Part shown: piece by piece, positions 1-7,059 of the stretch
How positions within the stretch are numbered: the stretch's first letter is position 1
How the letters are laid out: each line of letters opens with the position of its first letter
Source: CAYVQE01 sp964633205
GTDB taxonomy: Bacteria > Myxococcota > B64-G9
Direction of reading: 5' to 3'
NCBI GenBank assembly: GCA_964633205.1
Contig: CAZWFN010000107.1
Location: 1-22,527, forward strand
Length of the DNA: 22,527 bases
The notes under the pieces: model-generated
What the model saw: the letters and a program-made list of their open reading frames with translations, nothing else
The model's database searches: none
Told to the model about the DNA's origin: nothing
Position numbers and translations under genes: made by a program

Positions 1-54
1 CTCTTGGCACGACAGCTAGACGTAGCGCTGATTTGCTGACAGCGCGGATGCCTC
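1..54 (+). repeat. 54-bp element, inverted copy at 22382-22435
   Basis: Read on the plus strand, bases 1-54 align without gaps to the minus-strand reading of 22435-22382, with 46 of 54 positions identical by my hand alignment. The last part (TTTGCTGACAGCGCGGATG) is the same in both copies. In this copy GCGCTG (25-30) and CAGCGC (40-45) form a perfect 6-bp inverted repeat, but the other copy breaks two of those pairs. The element runs off the window edge, so its full size is unknown. It lies just upstream of the membrane-protein gene, so it could be a leader or promoter region, or the inner end of a longer repeat. Confidence 0.75.
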
Positions 55-106
55 ATGCGCTACGGGCTTCTTGTGTCGACGGCCAGCCAGGTGTTCTACT
101 GGCGAG

Positions 107-1618
107 ATGTCGATCTCCGGCCCGCTGCTGACGACTGGCCGTGTGCCCCGCGTCGGCCACCGGCTGGCGCTGGCCGCCAGCCTGGTCCTGATCGCCGCCA
201 GCAGCCTGTTCAAGACCCGGGGCAACGACATCTGGTGGCATATCCGCACCGGCCAGTGGATCTGGGAGCACGGCGCGCTGCCGGCCAGCGATCCCTTCTC
301 GCACACCTTCCAGGGGGCGCCCTGGCACAACGTCGACTGGCTCGCCCAGCTCTCGTTCTTCGGTCTACACCGGCTCGGCGGCATCGAGGCCGTGGTCTGG
401 GCCAAGTCGCTGCTGGTGCTGGCGACGCTGGCGCTGCTGGCCGGCTGGCTGGGCCTGTGGCGGCGCCAGCCGGCGGCGGAGGACCGGATCGCGCTGGGGC
501 CGGCGCTGCTGGTGCTGTGTCTGGCCGCGGTGGCCATGCACTTCAGGCTGGTGCTCAAGCCGGCCCTGTTCTCGCTGCTGGCCTTCAGCGCGCTGTTCGG
601 GCTGCTGCGCAGTGTCCGCGATCGGGGCCAGTGGATGCGCCTGTTGTGGATCCCGCCGCTGGTGCTGCTGTGGGCCAACCTCCACCGCGGCGCGCCGCTG
701 GCGCTGGCGCTGCTGGCAGCCACCATCGCGGCCAGCGGCATTCAGCGGTGCCGGCGCGGGCTGCTGCTGCCGCTGGGGCTGGTGGGTCTGGCCTCCGCCG
801 GGGCCCTGCTGCTCAACCCCAGCGGCAGCTACATCGTCACCAGCGTGTTGCGCGAGTCGGTCACCCAGGTGCAGCCGACCGCGGACTGGAGCCCCTTGGC
901 GCTCGATCTGCCCTGGCTGTCGATCCCGGTCTTTCTGGGCCTGGCGGCGGCCTGGGCGGCCGGCTGGGCCGTCCGCCGCCGGCGGCTGGACTTCGCCACC
1001 CTGGTGGTGCTCGGCTGTACGCTGCTGGCCTTCAAGGCGGTGCGCTTCATCCCCTACGCGGTCATCGCCATGGTCCCCGGCCTGGCCGCCGACGCCAGCA
1101 GCCTGTCGCGCCGCATCGCCGCCCGGCTGGCCAGCCGCGTTCGGCCGGGGGTCTGGCAGGCACTGCTCGGCGGCATCGGCTGGGCGGCGCTGATCCAGGC
1201 CAGCCTGATCAGCTACCCGCCGGGGGTGCGCGGCCCGGGCCTGGCCCGCTGGTTGCTGCCGGTCGATGCGGCCAGGTTCATCGCCGCGCATCCGCCGCCC
1301 GGTCCGATGTGGAACCCGCTCGACTTCGGCGGCTACCTGCTGTTTCGGCTGGCGCCGGAGATCCCGGTGTTCATCGACGGGCGCTCCGACACCGTCTATC
1401 CACGGCGATTCTTCTTCGAGACGATCGAGGCCGGAAGCAGCTACCCGGTGCTGGCGCGGCAGCTCGAGCGCCACGCCATCGGCTTCGCCGTGCTCGATGC
1501 GCGCCCGCAGCGGCGCGCCGGCCTGCGCCCGCTGTTCCGTGACCCGGATTGGGTGCTGGTCTACTGGGACGACCTGTGCGCCATCATGGTGCGCCGCACG
1601 CCGGCGGCCAGCGCCTAA
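107..1618 (+). CDS. polytopic membrane protein, glycosyltransferase-C-like, function unknown
   Basis: This 503-residue integral membrane protein has about ten hydrophobic segments. After the first segment comes a loop with NDIWWH (about residues 40-45) and a DPFSHTF/PWHNVDWLAQ stretch. Such loops are seen in large families of uncharacterised, GT-C-like bacterial membrane proteins. A soluble C-terminal part carries WNPLDFGGYLLF and FIDGRSD (from residue 422), followed by VYWDD. I take the ATG at 107 as start. The frame could open at a TTG at 71, but that adds only a charged, cysteine-containing leader. A sugar-transfer role at the membrane is a guess from topology. The coding frame ends at TAA 1616-1618 yet continues uninterrupted in the same frame to 1876, so the protein is probably truncated compared with its relatives. 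Confidence 0.75.
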   Translation: MSISGPLLTTGRVPRVGHRLALAASLVLIAASSLFKTRGNDIWWHIRTGQWIWEHGALPASDPFSHTFQGAPWHNVDWLAQLSFFGLHRLGGIEAVVWAKSLLVLATLALLAGWLGLWRRQPAAEDRIALGPALLVLCLAAVAMHFRLVLKPALFSLLAFSALFGLLRSVRDRGQWMRLLWIPPLVLLWANLHRGAPLALALLAATIAASGIQRCRRGLLLPLGLVGLASAGALLLNPSGSYIVTSVLRESVTQVQPTADWSPLALDLPWLSIPVFLGLAAAWAAGWAVRRRRLDFATLVVLGCTLLAFKAVRFIPYAVIAMVPGLAADASSLSRRIAARLASRVRPGVWQALLGGIGWAALIQASLISYPPGVRGPGLARWLLPVDAARFIAAHPPPGPMWNPLDFGGYLLFRLAPEIPVFIDGRSDTVYPRRFFFETIEAGSSYPVLARQLERHAIGFAVLDARPQRRAGLRPLFRDPDWVLVYWDDLCAIMVRRTPAASA

Positions 1619-1876
1619 CTGGACCGCTTCGGCTTCAGGCAGCTGCGCGTCGGCACGGCCCTGCCCCGGCTGTTGAACCGGGCGGCCGCGCCCGAGCGGG
1701 CGGAGCTGGCCGGCGACATCCTGGCCAACCTGCAGCGGGCGCCGCGCTCGATCTGGGCCCGCGTCCTGGCCATGCTGCTGTTTCGGGTACAGGGCCGGGA
1801 CGCGGCCGAGCGCGAGCAGCGCCGGATCATCGACGCCCTGGCCGCCGAGCGCGGGCTGGTGCTCGACCTGCCCTGA
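1619..1876 (+). pseudogene. in-frame continuation of the membrane-protein gene after a TAA stop
   Basis: Directly after the TAA at 1616-1618 the same frame stays open for 85 sense codons, beginning LDRFGFRQLRVG and ending GLVLDLP before TGA. It has the same high third-position GC and reads like ordinary protein (RAELAGDILANLQRAPRS, then an amphipathic helix). No good ribosome binding site precedes the internal ATG at 1673. The simplest reading is that the ancestral protein was about 589 residues and that a single stop codon now separates its tail. Stop-codon readthrough, a sequencing error or a genuinely separate small gene remain possible. Confidence 0.5.
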
Positions 1877-2011
1877 GCCGCACCGCGGCGGCTGGACACG
1901 GCACGGCCCCGGTGCATAGACTGCCGGCGTCAAGGCCGGCCCGGGAGGTCAGCGGCGGCATGGAGGCGCTGTTGCTCAAGTTGGACCTGCCGGCGCTGAG
2001 CCGCGGTCGCC

Positions 2012-2136
2012 AGACCTCCGTCCCCCTGCCCATGCCCATGTCCAAGACCTCCGTCCCCCTGTCCTCCCTGTCCAAGACCTCCGTCCCCCTGTCCTGTCCC
2101 CCTGTCCTGTCCATGTCCAAGACCTCCGTCCCCCTG
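2012..2136 (+). repeat. four direct copies of AGACCTCCGTCCCCCTG in a TCC/CTG-rich tract
   Basis: The 17-base unit AGACCTCCGTCCCCCTG occurs perfectly at 2012-2028, 2045-2061, 2075-2091 and 2120-2136. Copies two to four are preceded by TGTCCA. The intervals (33, 30 and 45 bases) are filled by CCTGTCC and CATGTCC pieces that look like partial copies, and more CCCCTGTCC units follow up to about 2158. The tract lies in the untranslated gap between the disrupted membrane-protein gene and recQ. Similar GGGGACGGAGGTCTTGG-type motifs are, from memory, scattered in proteobacterial genomes near REP-type elements. No transposase is present here. Confidence 0.85.
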
Positions 2137-2164
2137 TCCCCCCTGTCCCCCCTGTCCTGGACCC

Positions 2165-2187
2165 GGGTGTCCGGAAATCGGACACCC
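2165..2187. promoter_or_regulatory. perfect 9-bp palindrome, operator-like
   Basis: GGGTGTCCG at 2165-2173 and CGGACACCC at 2179-2187 are exact inverted copies around the 5-base centre GAAAT. No T-run follows on either strand, so this is not a standard intrinsic terminator. It sits just downstream of the direct-repeat tract and 170 bases before the recQ start. It may be a protein-binding site or the structured end of the repeat unit. I could not find a sigma54 -24/-12 pair next to it. Confidence 0.5.
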
Positions 2188-2356
2188 CGCCGGCTGGCGG
2201 ACCGCGGCCCGGCCGGGGCGAGCGGCGCGGTTAAATAGCGATGGCATCGGCACTTGGCCGCCAGCGGGGCCGGGTATGGTCCTGGGCGGTACGGTTCTTG
2301 CTGTGCATGGGGGCGGGTTCGCTTGTATGGTGATCACGAGACACGGAGTGGACGCG

Positions 2357-4246
2357 ATGCGCAGCGTGGCGGAAGGAACGGATCGGATCGACGCGGCCCT
2401 GCAGCGGGTGTTCGGCCACCGCGAGCTGCGGCCGGGCCAGGCCGAGATCCTGGAGGCGGTCATGGGCGGGCGCGATTGCATCGGCGTGCTGCCCACCGGC
2501 GGCGGCAAGTCGCTGGGCTACCAGCTGCCGGCGGTGGTGCGCCAGGGGCTGACGCTGGTGATCTCGCCGCTGATCTCGCTGATGAAAGACCAAGTCGACG
2601 CCCTGGTCGCCCGCGATGTGCCGGCCGCCTGCATCAACTCGACACTGAGCTGGCCCGAGATGCGCCAGCGCCTGGACACGCTGCGCGCCGGCGGCTACCG
2701 GCTGGTCTACGTCGCTCCTGAGCGCTTTCGCGACGAGCGCTTCCAGCGGGCGCTGGCACGCTGCCGGGTGGAGCTGGTGGCGGTCGACGAGGCCCACTGC
2801 ATCAGCGCCTGGGGCCACGACTTCCGGCCCGACTATCTGCAGATTCAACCCATGCTGGTGCGGCTGGGCCATCCCCAGGTGCTGGCGCTGACCGCCACCG
2901 CCACGCCGCAGGTACGCGACGATCTGCTCGGCCAGCTGGGGCTCGGCCAGGCGCCGCGGACCAGCCCGGCGCTGGTGGTGGCCGGCTTCGCCCGGTCCAA
3001 CCTCACCCTGGCGGTGCGCCGGGTGGCCGACCACGCCACCAAGCTGCGCCGGCTGCGCGCCATCCTGGCCGATCACCCCACCGGCATCGTCTACTGCGCC
3101 ACCCGGGGCATGGTGGAGAAGGTGGCGCAGAAGTTGCAGCGCGCCGGGGTGGCCTGCGCCGCCTACCACGGCGGGCTGGACGACGGCGCCCGCAGCGCCA
3201 CCCAGGAACGCTTCGGCCGCGGCCAGCTCGACGTGGTGGTGGCCACCAACGCCTTCGGCATGGGCATCGATCGGGCCGACCTGCGCTGCGTGGTGCATTG
3301 GGACGTACCCGGCTCGCTGGAGGCCTATTACCAGGAGGCCGGCCGGGCCGGCCGCGACGGGGCGCCGGCGCGCTGCGAGCTGCTGTTCAACTACGCCGAC
3401 GTCCACACCCAGGAGTACTTCATCCGCGGCGACAGCGCCGCTGCCGATCGGACCAAGCTGCGCACCCTGCTGCGCTACGTGGACTTTCGCGGTTGCCGCC
3501 ACCGCTTCGTGCTGCAGTACTTCGGCGAGTCCGCCGGCGGCGACCGGACGCCGTGCGGCGCCTGCGACAACTGCCTGCGCCGCAGCGGCGCCGACGACCG
3601 GCCGCGGCGCAGCCCCACCCCGCGCGAGCGCGAGCAGATCCTGACGCTGCTCCATGGCGCGGCCGAGCTCGGCGGCCGCTTCGGCCGCGCCCGGCTGGCC
3701 CAGACCCTGGCCGGCTCGCGCGACCGCGGCCTGCTGCAGACCCGGCTGGACCGGGCGCGCTGCTACGGCGCGCTGGCCGGCGCCGGGCTCAAGCGGCTGC
3801 GAGCGCTGATCGACGAGCTCGAAGCCGAGGGCTGCCTGGAGTCGCGCGGTGAGGAATATCCCACCCTGTTTCTGACCGCCGCCGGCGCCGCGGTGCTGCG
3901 CGGCGAGACCGAGCCGCGGCTGGCCCTGGAGGTCCCGGCGCCCCAAGCGCCGCGGCCCAGCGATCCCGCGCCCGCGGCGGTCCCGGCGGACGACCGCCTG
4001 GTGGATGCACTGCGCGCGCTGCGCACCGAGCTGGCCAGCCAGCGCGGTGTGCCCGCCTATCGCATCTTCACCAACCGTACCCTGAGCGCGCTGGCCGCGG
4101 CCGCGCCGCGCGACGAGGCGACGCTGCTCGCCGTGCACGGCATCGGCCCGGCCAAGGCGCGCGACATCGGCCCGGCCATCTTGCGCACGGTGGCCATGCT
4201 GCGGCCCGATGCGCCGAACGGAACAGAACCGGCGGCCCCGGCGTGA
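2357..4246 (+). CDS. recQ: ATP-dependent DNA helicase RecQ
   Basis: This is a superfamily 2 3'-5' DNA helicase of recombination and replication-fork repair, acting in the cytoplasm, 629 residues (E. coli RecQ is about 610). Motif I is GVLPTGGGKS (Lys51), motif II DEAH (residues 144-147) followed by CISAWGHDFRPDY, and motif III TATAT. Motifs V and VI are ATNAFGMGIDR and YYQEAGRAGRDG. The RecQ zinc site has its four cysteines in FRGC and CGACDNC. A winged-helix RQC region follows, then a C-terminal HRDC domain (about the last 80 residues, with TLLAVHGIGPAKA). I chose ATG 2357 because GGAG lies eight bases upstream. In-frame ATGs at 2276 and 2327 would only add unconserved leader. It stands alone, with the non-coding repeat tract upstream. 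Confidence 0.96.
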   Translation: MRSVAEGTDRIDAALQRVFGHRELRPGQAEILEAVMGGRDCIGVLPTGGGKSLGYQLPAVVRQGLTLVISPLISLMKDQVDALVARDVPAACINSTLSWPEMRQRLDTLRAGGYRLVYVAPERFRDERFQRALARCRVELVAVDEAHCISAWGHDFRPDYLQIQPMLVRLGHPQVLALTATATPQVRDDLLGQLGLGQAPRTSPALVVAGFARSNLTLAVRRVADHATKLRRLRAILADHPTGIVYCATRGMVEKVAQKLQRAGVACAAYHGGLDDGARSATQERFGRGQLDVVVATNAFGMGIDRADLRCVVHWDVPGSLEAYYQEAGRAGRDGAPARCELLFNYADVHTQEYFIRGDSAAADRTKLRTLLRYVDFRGCRHRFVLQYFGESAGGDRTPCGACDNCLRRSGADDRPRRSPTPREREQILTLLHGAAELGGRFGRARLAQTLAGSRDRGLLQTRLDRARCYGALAGAGLKRLRALIDELEAEGCLESRGEEYPTLFLTAAGAAVLRGETEPRLALEVPAPQAPRPSDPAPAAVPADDRLVDALRALRTELASQRGVPAYRIFTNRTLSALAAAAPRDEATLLAVHGIGPAKARDIGPAILRTVAMLRPDAPNGTEPAAPA

Positions 4247-4267
4247 TCGCGGCCGGCCGGATTTCGA

Positions 4268-4296
4268 TTGCCACCGACGAGGCATATCCGGTATGC
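4268..4296 (+). promoter_or_regulatory. possible promoter with palindrome before the three-gene operon
   Basis: The 102-base gap after recQ contains TTGCCA (4268-4273) and, 18 bases on, TATGCA (4292-4297), a modest match to a sigma70 promoter. The -10 side overlaps an inverted repeat, GCATA (4282-4286) and TATGC (4292-4296) around TCCGG, which could be an operator. This would drive the operon beginning at 4349. Support is from spacing and consensus only. Confidence 0.3.
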
Positions 4297-4348
4297 AGCC
4301 CCTTGATGCACCGGTCCGATCGCGACCGGCGATCCACAGGGGCGAGCC

Positions 4349-5128
4349 ATGCCAACCGCACCGTGGCAGATCGAAGCTGGCGACGGACCACTGGTGGCCG
4401 TGGCCATCCACGCCGGCCATCGGCTCGATCCGGAAGTGGCCCGTCACATGGCCCTGGACGAGGCCAGTCGCCTGCGCGAGGAGGACCCCTACACCGACGG
4501 CTGGCTGGATATCGCCCCGAGCCGCATCCGGGTGCTGCGCTCGCGCTTCGAGCTCGATCTGAACCGCCCGGCCGACAGCGCGGTCTACCTGGAGCCGGCT
4601 CAAGCCTGGGGGCTGCGGGTCTGGCGGACGCCGCCGGCGGCCGAGCTTATCGAGCGCAGCCGAGCGCTGCACCGCGCCTTCTACGCCGAGATCGAGGCCT
4701 TCATCGCCCGGCGGCTGGCATGCTGCCCGCGGCTGGTGATCCTCGACCTGCACTCCTACAACCACCGCCGCGCCGGTCCCGATGCGCCGCCGGCGGACGC
4801 GGCGCACAACCCGGAGATCAATCTCGGCACCGCCTCGGTGGTCGGCGACGACTGGCGGCCGCTGATCGACGCCTTCTCCGCCGCGTTGCGCAGCGGCGCC
4901 GCACCGGCGCTCGACGTGCGCGAGAACGTCAAGTTCCAGGGCGGGGCCTTCGTGCGCTGGTGCCACGCCCGGTTCGGCGCCCGGGTGTGCGCGCTGGCGA
5001 TCGAGATGAAAAAAACCTTCATGGACGAATGGACCGGCCAGCTCGACACCCAGCGACACCGGCGCATCGGACGGGCCCTGGCCGCCGCCGCCGCCGCCAT
5101 CGAAGGGCGGCTGGAGCCCTGTCCATGA
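4349..5128 (+). CDS. N-formylglutamate amidohydrolase family protein
   Basis: This 259-residue protein belongs to the N-formylglutamate amidohydrolase (FGase) family, zinc-dependent enzymes that split N-acyl-glutamate or related amides. Family landmarks are a His-containing first strand (AIHAGHRLDP, His21), SRFELDLNRP (about residues 65-74), LDLHSYNHRR (Asp133, His135) and EMKKTFMDEWTG near the C-terminus. No other histidine-degradation gene is present, so the classic hut role is unlikely. Instead it is the first gene of a trio with a QEGLA-type peptidase and an ATP-grasp ligase, a grouping I recall from other proteobacteria. Its stop codon overlaps the next start (ATGA at 5125-5128), which implies translational coupling. 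Its true substrate is unknown; a glutamyl or acyl-amino-acid amide is inferred. Confidence 0.88.
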   Translation: MPTAPWQIEAGDGPLVAVAIHAGHRLDPEVARHMALDEASRLREEDPYTDGWLDIAPSRIRVLRSRFELDLNRPADSAVYLEPAQAWGLRVWRTPPAAELIERSRALHRAFYAEIEAFIARRLACCPRLVILDLHSYNHRRAGPDAPPADAAHNPEINLGTASVVGDDWRPLIDAFSAALRSGAAPALDVRENVKFQGGAFVRWCHARFGARVCALAIEMKKTFMDEWTGQLDTQRHRRIGRALAAAAAAIEGRLEPCP

Positions 5129-7059
5129 AGAGCGCGCAGCGCAATCCGCGGCGCGACGATTTTGCCGCCGCCCATGCCCGCCTGGATGCCGGCGGGCCGG
5201 TGCGCGCGCCGCTGGCGCCCGGCGGGCGCCTGGTCTTCGATCGACCGTTGCCCTTTCTTTGCCTCTACCGTCCTCCGGCCGGACGGGACGATGCGGGCAC
5301 CGCCCGCCTGGTGCGCGGCGAGGCGGCCTATCTGATCGCACCCGCCGCGCCGGAGCGCGATGCGCCCACCCGCCGGCTGGTGCGGGCGGTGGCCGCCCGC
5401 GGTCGAGACCACTACGGCGCCTTCTTGTTGCTGGAGATCGCCACCCCGGCCGAGACGCGCGTCGATGCACGCACCCGCGGCAGCTCACCCTGTCCCGGCT
5501 TTCACATACAGGCCGGCCGCGGCCGCCGGCTCGACGGCGTGGTGGCCGAACTCAAGGCCGAGTTGGGCGCCATCCGCATCCTGCGCCACCCAGCCTGGGT
5601 GAACGTGGCCCGCCGCGGCGATTGGGCCCCCGACGGTTGCCGGGTGCTGTTCGGCCGCGATGCCGCCCGCCGGGCCGGGCTGCTGCGGCTGGGCCTGGAG
5701 ATCGAGCCGGTGTTCCGTACGGCCAGCGGCGAGATCTACCCCATCGTGCTCAGAAGGCTGCAGCGGCTGCTGGCGGTGGCGCTGCGGCGCGCCTTCTACC
5801 ACTTCGCCAGCCAGCACGGCCGGCGCACCCCGGCCAGCTTCAAGGCCCTGGGCCAGCGCACCCTGGTGCAATCGGTGCGCCGGGTCGACCGCGAGCTGGC
5901 GGCGGTGGCCGACGGCTTCGACCTGCTGCTCGATCTGACGCCGGTCAACCTGGAGGCCGCCTGGCGCCGCTTCCGCCGCCAGCGCTTCAGCCATCCGCCG
6001 CGCTTCTACTACCGGCCGCTGGCGATCGACCCCATGCGGCTCAAGCGCCGGCTGTTCGCCGTGCGCACCGAGCGCATCGGCGATCCGACCCTGGCCGCGC
6101 TGTTCCGCGAGAAACAGCTCGGGCTCGACCGCGAGCTGAGCCTGCTGCTCGAACGCGGCTCGCGGCGCTTCATCCACGAGAGCCTGCAGGTCTTCGGCGC
6201 CGTCGATCAAGAGCTGGCCGCCCTGGCCCGCGAGCTGCTCGCCAGCCTGCCTGCGGGCAGTGGCGGCGGTGGCCGGCAGCTGGACGCGGCGGCGGTGGCC
6301 GAGCGGGCCCGCGAAGAAATCGCCGGCTACCGCCGGCAGCATCCCGGCTTCCGCGCCGGGGTGCACATCCGCGATGACATCCCCCCGGGGCTGATGGTCT
6401 CGCACGGCCAGCTGCTGATCGGCAGCCAGGCGCGGGTGAACCGCCACCGTATCGCTGCGCTGCTGCACCACGAGATCGGCACCCACGCGCTGACCTACCA
6501 CAACGGACGCACCCAGGCCCTGTCGCTGCTGGCGGTGGGCCTGCCCGGCTACGACGAGCTGCAGGAGGGCCTGGCCGTGCTGGCCGAGTTCTTGTGCGGC
6601 GGGCTGGGCGCGGCGCGGCTGCGCCTGCTGGCCGGCCGGGTGCGGGCGACCGAGCTGCTGGTGGCCGGCGCCGAGTTCGGCGAGGCCTTCGGCGAGCTGC
6701 ACCGTGGCCACGCTTTCGCCCAGCGCACCGCCTTCCACATCGCCGCCCGCGTCTGGCGCGGCGGCGGGCTGACCAAGGACGCCGTCTACCTGCGCGGGCT
6801 GCAGGGGCTGCTCGATCACCTGGCCGGCAGCGGGGCGCTGGAGCCGCTGTTCGTCGGCAAGATCGCGCTGCACCACTTGCCCATGATCGAGGAGCTGACC
6901 GAACGCGGAGTGCTGCAACCGCCGCCGCTCCAGCCGCGCTACCTGCAGGCTGCTGCGGCCCGGAGGCGCTTGGAGTGGCTGCGCTTGGGCCGTAGCGTCA
7001 CCGAGCTGGTCGGTTCCGCCGCACCGGAGAAATTCGGTCCCCCAGGAGGTGGAGCATGA
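5125..7059 (+). CDS. DUF1704 / QEGLA-motif putative zinc peptidase (MATCAP-like)
   Basis: This 644-residue protein is annotated in databases as 'flavohemoglobin expression-modulating QEGLA motif protein' (DUF1704). It has the family's two marks: HHEIGTH (His449, Glu450 and His454, an HExxxH zinc site) and LQEGLA (480-484), where Glu481 would be the third ligand. Eukaryotic members of the DUF1704 family are the MATCAP tyrosine carboxypeptidases that remove the last residue of tubulin. A metallopeptidase role is therefore inferred here, and the old regulatory name is probably misleading. The N-terminal 300 residues are less recognisable and rich in arginine and aspartate. The start at ATG 5125 is set by the ATGA overlap with the amidohydrolase gene, and its own stop overlaps the ATP-grasp gene. 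No signal peptide or membrane segment is evident, so it is probably cytoplasmic. Confidence 0.88.
   Translation: MKSAQRNPRRDDFAAAHARLDAGGPVRAPLAPGGRLVFDRPLPFLCLYRPPAGRDDAGTARLVRGEAAYLIAPAAPERDAPTRRLVRAVAARGRDHYGAFLLLEIATPAETRVDARTRGSSPCPGFHIQAGRGRRLDGVVAELKAELGAIRILRHPAWVNVARRGDWAPDGCRVLFGRDAARRAGLLRLGLEIEPVFRTASGEIYPIVLRRLQRLLAVALRRAFYHFASQHGRRTPASFKALGQRTLVQSVRRVDRELAAVADGFDLLLDLTPVNLEAAWRRFRRQRFSHPPRFYYRPLAIDPMRLKRRLFAVRTERIGDPTLAALFREKQLGLDRELSLLLERGSRRFIHESLQVFGAVDQELAALARELLASLPAGSGGGGRQLDAAAVAERAREEIAGYRRQHPGFRAGVHIRDDIPPGLMVSHGQLLIGSQARVNRHRIAALLHHEIGTHALTYHNGRTQALSLLAVGLPGYDELQEGLAVLAEFLCGGLGAARLRLLAGRVRATELLVAGAEFGEAFGELHRGHAFAQRTAFHIAARVWRGGGLTKDAVYLRGLQGLLDHLAGSGALEPLFVGKIALHHLPMIEELTERGVLQPPPLQPRYLQAAAARRRLEWLRLGRSVTELVGSAAPEKFGPPGGGA

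Noticed and set aside
1..40. Sigma54 promoter suggested by TTGGCACG at the left end
   Set aside because: The -24-like box has no GC at the required -12 distance, and the right-hand copy of the element reads TTTGCACG, losing the essential GG.
2012..2136. CRISPR-like array
   Set aside because: The repeats are only 17 bases, the spacing varies between 30 and 45 bases, the filler is made of partial repeat copies rather than unique spacers, and there are no cas genes.
1960..2238. A 92-codon frame running through the direct repeats (MEALLLKLDLPAL then SKTSVPLS-like repeats)
   Set aside because: Most of its length is the repeat tract itself read in frame, the ribosome site is poorly spaced, and the end runs through the palindrome. 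It looks like a by-product of repeat expansion.
2231..5488. A 1085-codon minus-strand open frame across recQ and the amidohydrolase, and similar long frames such as 365-1933 (-), 14925-17549 (+) and 17813-20344 (+)
   Set aside because: They are antisense to well-identified genes, are rich in Arg/Gln/His/Pro/Ala low-complexity sequence, and show no domain. They result from the lack of stop codons in GC-rich DNA.
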